From assembly GCA_001970855.1 (NCBI GenBank), contig LSSN01000283.1, positions 1 to 24,934 of the forward strand: DNA of 24,934 nucleotides, written 5' to 3'. The notes beneath the pieces were generated by a model. That model was not told the origin of the DNA. It searched no databases and saw only the letters and a list, made by a program, of their open reading frames with translations. A program made the position numbers and the translations under genes. Positions 1 through 10,670 of the stretch are shown here, one piece after another. The number at the start of each line of letters is the position of its first letter. Position 1 is the stretch's first letter. Source of the stretch: Smittium culicis (lineage: Eukaryota; Kickxellomycota; Harpellomycetes; Harpellales; Legeriomycetaceae).

Positions 1-204
1 GATTTTGATAAGAAGAACAATAGAACTAAAAAATCTCATAAGAGAAGAAAAAGAAAAAATCAAATCCAAACTGAAACTGAAACTGAGGCCACTAATCACT
101 TAATGACTGTATCAAGCATTGCTAAAAAAATGAGAAAGAATAGGGTTAAGAAACGATGCAAAAAGCACAAAAAATACCTATTAAAAACCTATGAGCGGAA
201 ATAA
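1..204 (+). CDS. C-terminal end of a lysine/arginine-rich protein (5' partial)
   Basis: Frame 1 is open from the first base for 67 codons and ends at TAA (202-204). The peptide is strongly basic: KKSHKRRKRK near the start, a short TETETE run made by a GAAACT repeat (about residues 24-29), then a second basic cluster with MRKNRVKKRCKKHKK before the end. Such tails are common in nuclear or nucleolar proteins, but no domain is recognisable and I assign no function. The stretch is richer in G+C than the DNA just downstream and has no stop in a region where stops are dense, which supports coding. An AATAAA at 209-214 follows the stop directly and could act in 3' end formation. It could still be a chance frame; the rest of the gene lies outside the window. 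Confidence 0.5.
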   Translation, partial: DFDKKNNRTKKSHKRRKRKNQIQTETETEATNHLMTVSSIAKKMRKNRVKKRCKKHKKYLLKTYERK

Positions 205-2221
205 ATTGAATAAAAAACAATGACACCTTAAAATATTTACATTTTTAAAAGCAAAAATAAATTGAAAGAAAAAGAAAAATAATGAGACCTTTGTGTATTA
301 ATAAATCATATCACAATCTCAAATTAATCTTTTTTTTTTTATAGCTAGTATTTCTAAAGAGTGATACTCAATAGCAACCAGCTTTACTATTATAATAAAT
401 ATTTTTATTTTTTTCGTTATTTTTCCTCTTGCACACATATTATCACCAATAAATTAATTTATTTCGTGATATTAGAATAGTTATATAGAGTATGTATTAA
501 GCTAGTTTTAAATGAAATAAAAAACATTAGTCTAAAAAAAACTTGAGTATATTAACCTTTGATATATATACTATTGATTTTTTTAAATAGTAGTCGTACA
601 TTTTTGAAATTATACTTTTGATATAAAGCACTCTGTTCATCAGTAACGCTATTTTCACGGACTAAGTACCCGTATATAATTAGATTTTATTCATAAAATA
701 GTTGGTGGTAATAAATTAACTAAAAGAAATAATATTGATAATATTTTTTTTTGTGTGTTGATTCAATATATGAGGGATTCTGTATGAAGAAAGCACTTAA
801 TTGAGTTTTAGTTATTGGCTTGGATATTCTTTGATTGTAAAAACTATCGGCTAAATTTATGAGGCATTTCAAACTTTCTATTTATTCATTTAATTTTGAA
901 TCTTTTATTTGCTAAATTAAGAAACGATTTTACTCATTGGTCATTAATCTTTTATGTGAAATATACACTATAAAACTTTACACTATAAAATGCTTCCTTG
1001 ATAAATAATCTCCCGTATAACAAAATGTTATGGATATTTTAGGTAAAGTTACAATAGCGCTTTTGCAAAATTCTTTGGCTTTAAAAAGTTTTTATATTTA
1101 TTTGCTCCAGTTAAAGATCTTTTAAATTCTATCAAATATTTCATATAATCGAAAAACCAGTCTCTTTTTATCGAGATAATTTTTTTTGATGCTTTTTTTC
1201 AATAAATAATTTACATTATGTATTTGCAATTTATTATTAATCTAAACTATTTAGAAATAAATGAAATATCAAAATATCTAGCCAATTTCTTTGTTTTTAT
1301 ATTCCAGAAAAGTAAAGTATTCAATGAAAATATTTATCCTTAGTATATGAATATTTGATCTAGATAATAATTACTATTTTAATTAATTAAAAAAATCAAA
1401 TAAAAAATAATTAATTGGAAATTAAATATATGCTAGAGATCATATTTTTTTGCAATTAAACTTATATTTAAACATTATTATAACACATCTTATAGTATCA
1501 AAAATTCACTTACAACTTTAAATAATTTTTTAATTAAAAATCGAAAGATTCTTAATAAATTCAAACTCTAATTACATGAACAGAGTAAAAAATATTTAAA
1601 TACTAAAATCAAAACCAGAATAGTGGCTTTTAAAACTATTAGATTTTAACAAAATCCTTAATTAAGGAATCTCAAAAAGTTATGTCTTATACAATTTTTA
1701 TTTTTTATTAATTTAATGTTATCAAAAAAAAATCATTTAAATAAAAAAGAAATGTTAAATTTCTATGATATCATACTCTTTTTATTTAATTATTCTTTGT
1801 GAAGTTAATGAATGAAAATTTTTAATGTCATAGTGAAAATATATACAATGATATTTTGGTTAGGATATGCTGTTTCGCGATAGGTATTTTGGGTTAGAAT
1901 GCTATTGATGACGTTTGATTTACAAAAAAAAAAAAAGCGATTTTTTGATTTATATTTCATTGACTTTTTGAGGCTTTTTTTTTTATGTTTTTTATGGCGA
2001 AAAAATTGAATTAAAGGCTAGTAAATCAGTTTTATACGGTTTTTATGTTGATTTTTATGTTTTACTATTACATAATTGAGATTCTGGTAATAAGTCTTTT
2101 CTTAAGTATTATCCACTTAATTTATTATTCTTAACTTAGGTTTGAGATTTTTTTTGAGCTCTTCATTATTCTGGTATTTTAATTTTTTGAATTATTTTTT
2201 TGAGAATAATTAAAATAGATT
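205..2221. other. Intergenic region, about 2 kb, AT-rich, no gene seen
   Basis: This stretch lies between the 3' ends of two convergent genes. It is dense in stops in all frames and rich in A and T runs. No tRNA-like B box or other RNA gene was seen. The only structure found is a degenerate family 2 repeat copy near 767-957, listed separately. Confidence 0.6.
767..957 (+). repeat. Degenerate copy of dispersed repeat family 2
   Basis: The left end (TATATGAGGGATTCTGTATG, 767-786) matches the left end of the copy at 9394 at nearly every position over about 24 bases. The right end (TTAATCTTTTATGTG near 943-957) resembles the right end of the same copy (ATAATCTTTTATATA). The middle is poorly conserved and the total is about 190 bp against about 260 bp, so this is probably an old, internally deleted copy. 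Confidence 0.35.
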
Positions 2222-5200
2222 TTAATTATTCCCCACGTTTCCTAAAAACGATTCAATTTGATAGCTTTGATTTAATGAAAACTCTAATGGTTTACTCTCA
2301 GTATCTTTTTCAATTTTTTTATTATACATTGGATAGCTAGGGAAAATTTCAGGATTATCAGTAGGATATTTACATAAACCCCCGATAGCTGTCGCAAAGC
2401 TTTCGTTTGAGCCCTCTTCAAAGTTATGAAATCCCCAGGGATGCAAGTCAGACTCAAATATATTCAATGAACTACAAGAAGTTACATCAGTTATCGAATT
2501 TGAAATTGTGTTTTCATTTGTTTTATTTTCTAATATAGATTTAAAGCTGAGTTTGGTGTTTATATTATTTTGATCAAATATGTTTCCATCGTTTCCTCCT
2601 ATTATCAAAGTTACGCTTTCTTTATTTAAATCTTGAGACAAAGATTGAGGCTCGGATAAGCTGTACTCGAACTTGCTTGCAGAATAGTTTGAGCTTGCTT
2701 CTTGTTCAATGTCTATATTTTCACTTTCTTTAGGATACAGAGTTCGACTATCTGCAGTATTAGATTCAAGCTTATATTCGTTTATTCCAGTAAATTTGCT
2801 AGAGCCATCAATGACTATTGAATCATTTTTGCAAGGATTATTAAAGTTGTCCAGAAACTTTTGGTTCTCGATATTTTCTTGTATTTGATTGCTGTGTTCA
2901 TTTGAATCGATATTATTTTCGTAAAAAATGTTTAATTGTCCATTTATTAGATGAGAGTCGAACGCTTCGCTGATTTGACTGTTTTTTAAATACATTTCAT
3001 TATAGTTTATTAATGGGTTATCTCTAATAAACTTTTCTATGTCATCAATAGTGGCATTTTCGCTAAAAATTTTATCTTGATCTAGCTTGTTCGAATTTAT
3101 ACTATTAATATTTTCTGAATTCCTTGAACATTCATCCACACTTGAATAAATTGTGGTATTTTTTTGTAAATCTTGATATCCTCGTGAATTAACTTGAACG
3201 GTGTTGCCATTTTGATCTGTTTGAAAATTAAATTCAAATTCTGGTTTAGGATTTTTACTTTCGAATTTGTTATATTGGTGAGAATTTTCGGGCTCTGCAG
3301 ATTCTACTTCTTCATAGTTTCTTTTCTTAGACTTTTTGGGAGCTTTGGAATTTTTGTCTTTATCTTTTTGTGGGGTTTTTATTTTCTCCAAGTTCCCTTC
3401 ACTATTAATTCTATTGTTTTTAATCGCTTTTTTATGAGGATACCCTGAAACGAATGAAGTTGAATCAATAGTTTTTGCATGATTTGATATAAATTTATTT
3501 TTTTTAGCGCTGGATACAGTTGAATAGTTAAAATTTGTTGGCAATAAAGGAACATCCTATTTTTTAAATAAATTAATGGTATTAATTAGATATAAAATTT
3601 TTTTCTATTTACTATCAAGTACATATAATTTAAAATTAAATTGGATCTTACCCTTGATGTAATTTCACTTTGGAAGGTTGGTGGCAACAGATTTTTTTTA
3701 ATTGGATATTTTTTTATTGGAATGGCTCTTTTAGAAGAGTTACAACTAGAAGTGTATTTTCCGATGATCTTTACCAAAGCATTAGATAAAGATTTCCATT
3801 TAAAAACTTTCACATCTTTTTCTATATTCCGTGGCTTTGGGTTGGGATATGCCATTATCAATTTATAAAAATCAGATGACTCTGGCTTGCACTTACTAGC
3901 AGTTAATGGTCTGAACCCTTCAAGATTTCGTCTTATTCTATTCTTTTCTTCAACGCTAAACCTTACGGAAATAAGAGACTCAAGGAGATGGATACAATCG
4001 ACGCTGGTTATGAAATATTCCTTTTTTGCTTCCCAGTAAATACAGGATATAACTATACTTGAAGGATTTCTTTCATACGAGTTTATTGGACTGAATGAGC
4101 ATATAATATTATTTGCTTCATTATATTTCCAAAATTGCACTAGTCGTCTCTTGCATGCTATTTCTTCGGCATTCCAATTCAAAGTAACTGAATCAAGGCA
4201 TTCTTTAAAAATTACGTTCGTTTTATTTAGTAGAGAGTTTGGTAGCGTCATAGATCCATTACTTAAATCTATTCCAGAAAACTTAAACGGAGAGTTTGAA
4301 ATATATAATGGAGATGAAAAATTCTTTTGGTTAACTTGGTTTTGGTATATGTTTATATTAGGCGTTTCACCTAATTTAAATATAGAGGAGCTTTTCTCTA
4401 TACTTCCTGTTACATTCGTTTTATATTTTGTATTTTTGTAACCAGAATTGAATGCTTGGTCTATTCCTAAGCCTTGATTGAAGTCAATTTTATAATTTCG
4501 ACTATCTTGATCTAAACTTAGTGCTCCAATTTTTGGATCTTTTATTAAGCTTTGGTTGTACGAGTTTACTCTGTTGACATTCTGATTATTATCACATTCT
4601 TGACTTTCGTTGATTACTAAATCTCTAAAGCTCCTTTGAGAATTCTTTATCAAAATACCATCCTCTTTTAACTGCTCTTGAAAATTCGAGACGTTTAAAG
4701 TGTTCTTGTTTTCATTTTTTTTATTTTCTAATGATCCCAGACCATTTTGAAAAAAATCATTGCTATTGAGAAAATATCTATTGCTAAAATCTTCGCTTTT
4801 GTTTGAAATACTGATCAAATTGTCACTGTAATTGTTTCCTAAAATTGATTTATATAAATTTAAATATAAATATAAATTTTATTGCAAAATGTTACACTTA
4901 CCTTGAGTGTAGTTATTTAGATTTGTTATGTCAGATTGTGCCAAAAAATGACTCAATAAAGAGCTATCATACTTTATCTTCCCTTGGTCGACGCCACCCA
5001 TCAAGCTATTATTAATGTAAGCATTTTCAATTCCAATATCTGAAGCCCAAAGTTGGTTCTGTACATTAGAACAAATGTAATTTTCGGCTCTTTTTTCATT
5101 TGCAGAATTCTCCCAGTTAAATAACATCCCGCTGTATACATTTGGGTCATTGTAGCCAATGTAATTTTGATTGCTTGTGCTGTACTGAGTATTTGGCTGA

Positions 5201-5478
5201 AAATTTGATATTTCTGGGTTAGAAATTCTGGAATTCCGCAAACTATCACTGTTATACATTCTGTATTTGTTATCTACCATCTGATTATTTCCGTTAGGTT
5301 CGAACTGTAATGACGAATCGTTTTCGATTCGATTATTTGAAATGCCACAGTTTACTAAGTTACTGTTCACATTGTCCTTTGAAATTATTGAAGTAATTGA
5401 TGACATATTCGCCTGATCGTTTTTACTTTTGCTGTCGTTTTGATTTTTTACTTCATATGCATGAGGTAGAAGTATCAT
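2222..5478 (-). CDS. Medusa-like (DUF7082) developmental transcription regulator, three exons
   Basis: Exons read on the minus strand are 5478-4902, 4838-3652 and 3556-2222. They sum to 3099 nt and encode 1032 residues plus TAA (2224-2222). The frame is kept across both introns (phase 1, then phase 0). The core, about residues 409-555 (bases 4191-3754), carries SCIYWEAKKEYFITSVDCI, NRIRRNLEGFRPLTASK and YPNPKPRNIEKDVKVFKWK. I recognise these as signatures of the fungal DUF7082 domain found in the Medusa/Acr1 family of conidiation and morphogenesis regulators. That family is nuclear and thought to act in transcription; the exact biochemical role of the domain is not clear to me. Basic clusters follow at about residues 560-575 and at 659-667 (KAPKKSKKR), the latter a likely nuclear localisation signal. 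The flanks are Asn/Ser-rich and probably disordered. The start is the first ATG after an in-frame TGA (5493-5491); a second in-frame ATG lies at 5406. The protein is longer than the filamentous-ascomycete members I know of. Family placement is fairly sure, orthology is not. Confidence 0.8.
3557..3651 (-). other. Intron 2 of the DUF7082 gene
   Basis: The donor is TCAAGG|GTAAGA with the G at 3651, and the acceptor AAAAAATAG ends at 3557. The length is 95 nt and the phase is 0. A CTAAT-type branch site is present about 30 nt before the acceptor. Splicing joins ..QSEITSR to DVPLLPTNFNYSTV. Reading through would add a short tail and stop at 3586. Confidence 0.85.
4839..4901 (-). other. Intron 1 of the DUF7082 gene
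   Basis: The donor is CTCAAG|GTAAGT with the G at 4901. The acceptor is CAATTTTAG ending at 4839. The length is 63 nt and the phase is 1. Splicing joins ..NNYTQ to GNNYSDNLISISNK without a frame change, whereas reading through meets TAA at the 3' end of the unspliced frame (4881-4879). The donor matches the eukaryotic consensus perfectly. Confidence 0.85.
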
Positions 5479-5962
5479 TATCAAAATTGATCAATTTTAT
5501 TTCAAAAAGAAAAACAACAGTAATATTCGGAATTCTGGCTATTATATAGAAGCTGGTAGTAATGGTGATGCTATTTAGAGGTAATTACTTTTACTGAAAA
5601 AAAGATATTATAGTTCTTATAGTTATTGTTAAAAATACACGAAGTGGAGTGAAATGCAAAATTATAAACAAAATAAAAACTAGTAATTTCGTTTTTTAAT
5701 TTGTGAAAAAATGCCAAAAAAAGTCCTTTAGCTTATTTATAATATATTTTTATGGAAATGTTGATGAGTTTCGTAAATATAGCACAATATGCAAAAGGAA
5801 AATGCTTCTATATGTAGTATTTCTATTTCTCGTACTTTTTAAAATATATATTAGAAAAAAATATATACATATACTTTAAAACACTTTACTGTTTTTTAAA
5901 TAATCTAAAAATCATTTCCTAATAACACCTTTTTTGAATAAAAAATAAGTTTCCGTTTAACA

Positions 5963-5972
5963 CCCCCCCCCC
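5963..5972. repeat. C10 homopolymer (G10 on the minus strand)
   Basis: Ten consecutive C residues lie in surrounding DNA that is roughly three quarters A+T, about 485 bases upstream of the ATG of the DUF7082 gene. On that gene's coding strand it reads as a G run. It is one of only three such runs in the window. Confidence 0.95.
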
Positions 5973-6225
5973 ATACTTGCTGTCATATTTTTGGTATCAA
6001 AAAGCTAAAAAAATTTTATATTTATTTTTATCTGAAAAAACTGTACGTAGAAATATGCTATTTAGGGCTTATTTCCAAAAGATAAAGATTCTGATTCGAA
6101 AACTATTTAGAATGATAAATATATCCCAAAAGTCTGAGTTTACCAATTACATGAAATAACTTTAAAAAATGGGGAAATATTTTTTGCTTAAATTTATAGT
6201 ACATTAGTTTTAAATGATTCATCAA

Positions 6226-6260
6226 AGCGGGGTTTCACTTTTTTGACCTCCTCTCCGCGT
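6226..6260. repeat. GC-richer patch with possible hairpin, related to 10637-10670
   Basis: The patch starts GCGGGG and ends CTCCGC, which can pair over six positions with one G-T wobble around an A/T-rich loop. A similar order of motifs (GGGG, ACTT, TTTGA, TCCGC) preceded by a similar AAAT-AT-C--AAG string occurs at 10637-10670. It could be a remnant of another dispersed repeat. I see no gene. Confidence 0.3.
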
Positions 6261-6700
6261 CAAAGCTTTATTCAGACGAATAAAAAAATTAATAATGAAT
6301 CTTTCTAATTAAATTATTCATTTTCTTGTGTTTATTTCTATTATAGGTAGATATGGAATTTACTTTCTATTATATATGAATTTTTTGATCCGCAGTTGAA
6401 GAGTACTTTCAACTTTCAGCTGAGTTAAAAACTATAAAAATTTTACTGGATTTATTTAACTTATTTCTTAAGAGCTTTATCAAAAAATTAATATAGGAAT
6501 TTTAATATCGCACAGTTTTGAAAAGCACCCATACTATTTCCTATTATTTTAATTATTTTTTACAAGTATATGTATAAATGCTCAAGTTTAATCATTTATA
6601 CTATTAAACTTTATTTAAAAAAACGATGTACTTTGTCAATAAAAATTTTGAAATTTTTTTATAGTCTACTAAATTTACGGTGGAGGTAATAGTCTAGCTT

Positions 6701-6960
6701 TTATATGGAGAATTCTTTACTAGGAGATCACGTTTAGGCATTTATAATTACAGCGCGAGTAATTTCTTATTGATTTATAACCCAATGAATAATATCATCG
6801 ATTATATTTAGCAAATTTACTTGCAAATTGTAATGAATAAAAAGGGGTGAAAGAATAAAGTGCCTTTCCAATACAGCCAACGATAATAGTAGCTTTAAAT
6901 TATTTTTTCAATAATATTAAGTTTCAACTTAGTACCATCTTCGTTCAGGATTACTCAAAT
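6701..6960 (+). repeat. Dispersed repeat family 2, copy 1 (about 260 bp)
   Basis: This uninterrupted copy reads in order ATTCTTT..GGAGATCACGTTTAGGC, TTACAGCGCGAG, AACCCAATGAATAAT, AATGAATAAAAA, GCCTTTCCAATACAGCC, and AGTACCATCTTCGTTCAGG. The same ordered blocks occur at 7021-7455, 9394-9650 and, less completely, 8616-8815. It has no coding frame. The ends are weakly complementary (compare ATTCTTTxxTGAAGAG left with CTCTTTTCGTTCATAAT right in the 9394 copy), so a degraded inverted-repeat transposable element is plausible. Confidence 0.6.
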
Positions 6961-7020
6961 GATAAATACAAGTATATAATTTATATACCTTGGAATATAC
7001 ATATTTATCGCTGAAGAGAA

Positions 7021-7455
7021 GATTATTTAGTTTATTCTTTGTGAAGAGAGCACTTTTAGGCATAAAGATTTACGGTACATAAAGTCGCATAAAAAGTTAA
7101 TAGCCAGCAAAAAAGGGCAGAACTATTTTTTATAGTAAATACTAATTTCAATATCAATTAACCCTTTCACGGGCTATAGACTATTTTTAAAAACCAAATT
7201 TAGCAAATTAGGTTCAATAAAGAAAACATAATTCGAGAAATTAATAATAATTAGTTTATTTTAAAATAGCTGCAAATAATAAAATTAATATTAAAATCAA
7301 GCGAATCAATAAATTCTTTTGATTTAAGAGTGTTGGATGGAAAAGTGTTTTATAAAAATCAAAATACCTTTCGAATTCAGTCAATTAAAATCTTTTTTTT
7401 ATTCAGTCCAATAACTTACTATCTGCAACAAAGCGCTTTCTTACTTCAGAATCTC
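7021..7455 (+). repeat. Dispersed repeat family 2, copy 2, interrupted by family 1 element
   Basis: The left part (7021-7157) starts TTTATTCTTTGTGAAGAGAG and continues CACTTTTAGGCATAAAG, matching copies 1 and 3. Similarity stops at 7158 and resumes after 7351 with AATACCTTTCGAATTCAGTC, which corresponds to TGCCTTTCCAATACAGCC of copy 1. It then runs on to CAACAAAGCGCTTTC and TTCAGAATCTC. Removing the 186 bp insert leaves about 240-250 bp, close to the length of the intact copies. Confidence 0.55.
7162..7347 (+). mobile_element. Family 1 MITE-like element, copy A (186 bp, piggyBac-type ends)
   Basis: The left boundary reads TTAA|CCCTTTCACGGG (TTAA at 7158-7161). The right boundary is the decayed GGAAAAGTG|TTTT. 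Internal blocks AGACTATTTTTAAAAACC, CAAATTTAGCAAATT, TTCAATAAA, ATAATTCGAG and GCGAATCAATAAAT align in order with the other three copies. It has no open frame of note and is therefore non-autonomous. It lies inside a family 2 repeat. Confidence 0.65.
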
Positions 7456-8422
7456 ACTAATTCTCTTTGAAATAAGTATCCGCTTCTGAGAATGTACCCT
7501 TTTTTTCCAGTACACATAAATAGCAATTTATCTATAATAAAAATTATTTACCAAGTCCATTGATTTAATATGTTGCATTATTGGTTAGTTATCACACATT
7601 TTCTATTTGTAATTTTTTTGCATTTTGGAATAAATATCCAAGAACAATGCAACGATGAAAATTTTAACCAGTAGTAACTATTAAATTATTTTTGTGGGGA
7701 ACTGAATGAAAATAGTGACAATGTAGATCCTCAACGAACTAAGCACTTTGTTACACTTACACATTATTGAAGCGAATATTATATCAGTACTATTATTTTT
7801 TTTTTGACTGAAATCTTGAGTAATTTTTATCTTCATAATAATTTTCGTTTTGCAAGTGATATTTGCTTATAAAAATTATAGGGTAAAAATTGTATATACA
7901 ATTTCATATAAATTAATTGTTTTTTACTGTAAGTACCCTCTTCATAAAAAATCACCCATGTAATATACCCAATTTTATTTTATCCTGCAAATTATTTGCG
8001 GCTGAAAACTTAATTATCCTTAATCTAACAACCAAGCTAAGAGATATACTAAAATAATCTTTAAAATTTATAATTTAAAATTATTATTCATAATTTACTT
8101 ATTTTAGGATTATAGTTATATTAAAAATACATTCAAATTAATGTTTTTATTAATTAAGAGTATGTTGCCCTACTAATCATTTAAAAGATGTTTTTTGAAA
8201 GGAAAAAAAAAGAGAAAATTATATCCCATGAGTTCAAAGCTAAGTTTTTTTAATCTGAAAAGTCCTGGTTTTCATTATTTTTGTTTTTTTTTATATAAAC
8301 TTTTAATCAAATCAGTGAGCCTTAGATTTATTAAATTTTTTAAATCAAAAGCAGTTCTTTCTTTGAGGAGAGATTTCAAATCAAAAAATATCTACGCCGT
8401 AGACTCTTAGGATATATTTTAG

Positions 8423-8611
8423 CCCTTTCACGGGAGGAAGACTGATTTTAATCTTTCAAATCTATCAAACTAGATTCATTAAAAATAAAATAATATCGAG
8501 GTTCAAGCATTTATTGGTATATGATATTATAGCAACAGATAACAAACTAGTTTTTAAACTATCATTGAATCACTAAATTGATTAATTTAAAGATTTTTAG
8601 ACGGGAAATAG
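8423..8611 (+). mobile_element. Family 1 MITE-like element, copy B (189 bp)
   Basis: The left boundary is TTAG|CCCTTTCACGGG, one base off TTAA. The right boundary is GACGGGAAATAG|TTGA. Internal blocks AAGACTGATTTTAATC, CAAATCTATCAAACTAG, TTCATTAAA, ATAATATCGAG and TTGAATCACTAAAT follow the family order. The right edge directly abuts a family 2 repeat copy. It is non-coding. Confidence 0.65.
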
Positions 8612-8615
8612 TTGA

Positions 8616-8815
8616 TAAAAAATCACTTTTAAGAGTAAAGAATCGCAGTACATTAGATCATATTAAATTATTACCCAATAAAAGTTTTTTTTTTTTTGCA
8701 AATAAAAAGTTTAAATTTAAATGAATAAAAAAAACGTTCTACTTTCCAAACCAAAAAATAATATTATTACCCCAATAATAATAAGTTACAGCAAAATGCT
8801 TATTTGGCTAAAAAT
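8616..8815 (+). repeat. Dispersed repeat family 2, copy 3 (left end abuts MITE copy B)
   Basis: ATCACTTTTAAGAGTAAAG and CGCAGTACAT match the left part of copy 2 (CACTTTTAGGCATAAAG, ACGGTACAT). TTACCCAATAAAAG, AATGAATAAAAA, CTTTCCAA and CAATAATAATAAGTT match copy 1 in the same order. It contains a T13 run (8685-8697). The right limit is approximate. Confidence 0.45.
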
Positions 8816-9393
8816 AACCCATTTAGGCTTATACTGTGTGGAGATATGAGAGATTTTTTGGATTAAAAAAGGTTTTAAATTGTGCTATTAATAAACTCAA
8901 TCATATTTGGAGACTATTTAACAAGCTCGAACTGGAGAAGCGTCTATTTTTGCTATAAAGTAAGTTATATTTGAGAAACTTGTGTGTATTCATACTTATT
9001 AAAACTTGCTATCTATTCTCAAAATTCTTATTTTCGAAATTAATACATACATATTAAATTCCTTTTTTGTTGAAAAAAAGGCCTAAATTTTTTATGATTT
9101 TTTATCATATCAAATTGATATCTAAATAAATCAATTTTTAAGCTTACATTTTTAAATTGAAATTTGTATTTATTTACATATATATGCTTTATAACAAAAA
9201 TAAATTAATTAGTTTACTCCAAAAGTATTTATTCGAATACAAAATTAAATCGCTGTATCATACTATAATCATTTTTTTATACTATATAAAAATATAGTTT
9301 TAATTTAGTTGATGTTTTAGAAGTAAACTTGTTTAAATACTCTTTAAAGTCCATGCTTAAAATATTTAAATAATAAAATTAGTTAAAAATAGG

Positions 9394-9650
9394 TATATGA
9401 GCGATTCTTTATGAAGAGTTCATTTTATAGTGTGAATTGTTACGGTGTAAATGATTTCATTTTAATTATCATCCAATAAATAAATTCGGCACTTATTTCT
9501 AGAAAGTAAAAATTCTTAATTAAATGAATAAGTAGAAAGACTGAATTACTTTTTCAATTCCATTAATAATATTTAAAATATCTGAATATCCAAGCTAATA
9601 AAATTATATTGCAAAAAAGTACTCTTTTCGTTCATAATCTTTTATATATA
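9394..9650 (+). repeat. Dispersed repeat family 2, copy 4 (about 257 bp)
   Basis: It begins TATATGAGCGATTCTTTATG and continues AAGAGTTCATTTTATAG, TGTTACGGTG, CATCCAATAAATAAAT, AATGAATAAG, TTTTTCAATTCCATTAATAA and AGTACTCTTTTCGTTCATAA. These correspond in order to copy 1. The last 30 bases are imperfectly complementary to the first 30, suggesting terminal inverted repeats. No coding capacity was found. Confidence 0.6.
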
Positions 9651-10636
9651 GAATTATTAAGGATAAAGTATCTATTTTTCTCATTTCACTTTTCAAGTAA
9701 GAATTAATCCAATGTATTGATTATACTTTATTCGTTTTAAAGATTTTTGGATCCTATTAAAGATAATAAATAACTAGAATTACATTTGTTTAATACATAT
9801 AATTTTTGAGCAATTTAAATAAAAAAGCATATTAACCTAAATCTAAATATGCTCTAATTAATATATTTTGTATTATAAAGATTATTTTTTTGATAACTAC
9901 AAATATAGAACAGTGATAATCCTAATATTATGATTATTACCGTAAAACATTTTCATTATTTTAATTATACAATAAACGTTTTAAAAGTAGCTTATTTTAT
10001 ATTCAGTATTTTTTTTATATTAATGTACTTTGATTTAATGACTAGAATATGATTTTAAAATTTATTTATAAATTAAACTTTTTGTACTATGTTTTAAACT
10101 AAAAACTTAATGTGAAAAAAATATATTTACACAGTAAACATACTATACTTTTAATTTCACAATTATAGAATAAAAATCCTTATAGTATATTTTTCTAATG
10201 CTTATCTGATATCAAAGTAAATAATTAATAAATAATAATAATCTATAAAATCATAATGTTAGAACTTCAAATTAAGATTATTTAGCCTTATTGTCTATCA
10301 CTTTATAAAAAAGCCCTTGCGTATATAAATTATTTTTGACGTCTATTTATAAGGAAATTAATCTGTTAAAGACTTTCGAAAAAAAAATATATGCTCTGCT
10401 AATCTATAATAGCTTCAAATCTAAGAAAATTCAAAAATATTCATACTGAATATATTAGAACTCACTTGTAAATTATTTTGATATTTACCAAAAAAATTGA
10501 TGGCTTTAATTAAAAATAAAGATTGGTTATATATTAAAAAATATTTTCATATTTATGTTAGGTAAAGGTATTTTTTCTAATATATAAACCATCCGATGAT
10601 ATTTTCTATTAAGATTTGAAGACGAAAATAATGCTG

Positions 10637-10670
10637 CGAAGTGGGGAAAACTTATTTGAAAAGTTCCGCT
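10637..10670. repeat. GC-richer patch with possible hairpin, related to 6226-6260
   Basis: GTGGGGAAAACTT..AAAAGTTCCGC can fold with GGAA/TTCC and CTT/AAG pairing. The order of short motifs matches the patch at 6226-6260. It stands out by base composition in the surrounding AT-rich DNA. The function is unknown, and chance is possible. Confidence 0.25.

Larger units (their letters stand above)
5479..6700. other. Upstream region of the DUF7082 gene, no gene seen
   Basis: This is the 5' flank of the minus-strand regulator gene. It contains a TATA-like string (TCTATATAAT on the minus strand, near 5541-5550) about 65 bases before the ATG; in DNA this AT-rich the match carries little weight. A C10 run is at 5963-5972 and a GC-richer patch with possible hairpin is at about 6226-6260. 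A 60-codon open frame at 5977-6159 on the + strand has no recognisable content and I treat it as chance. Confidence 0.5.

Noticed and set aside
3194..3448. Open frame on the + strand, 84 codons
   Set aside because: It is antisense to the third exon of the DUF7082 gene, and its Phe/Ile-rich translation mirrors Lys/Asn-rich coding sequence.
5541..5550. TATA-box-like string upstream of the DUF7082 gene
   Set aside because: The position is plausible, but such strings occur all over this DNA, so I did not list it as a promoter.
5977..6159. 60-codon frame on the + strand after the C10 run
   Set aside because: It has no ATG context, domain or composition different from the surroundings. Length is within what chance gives here.
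8195..8410. 71-codon frame on the + strand
   Set aside because: It is Phe/Leu/Lys/Ser-rich, reflecting T and A runs. It partly overlaps repeat-like sequence and runs up to MITE copy B.
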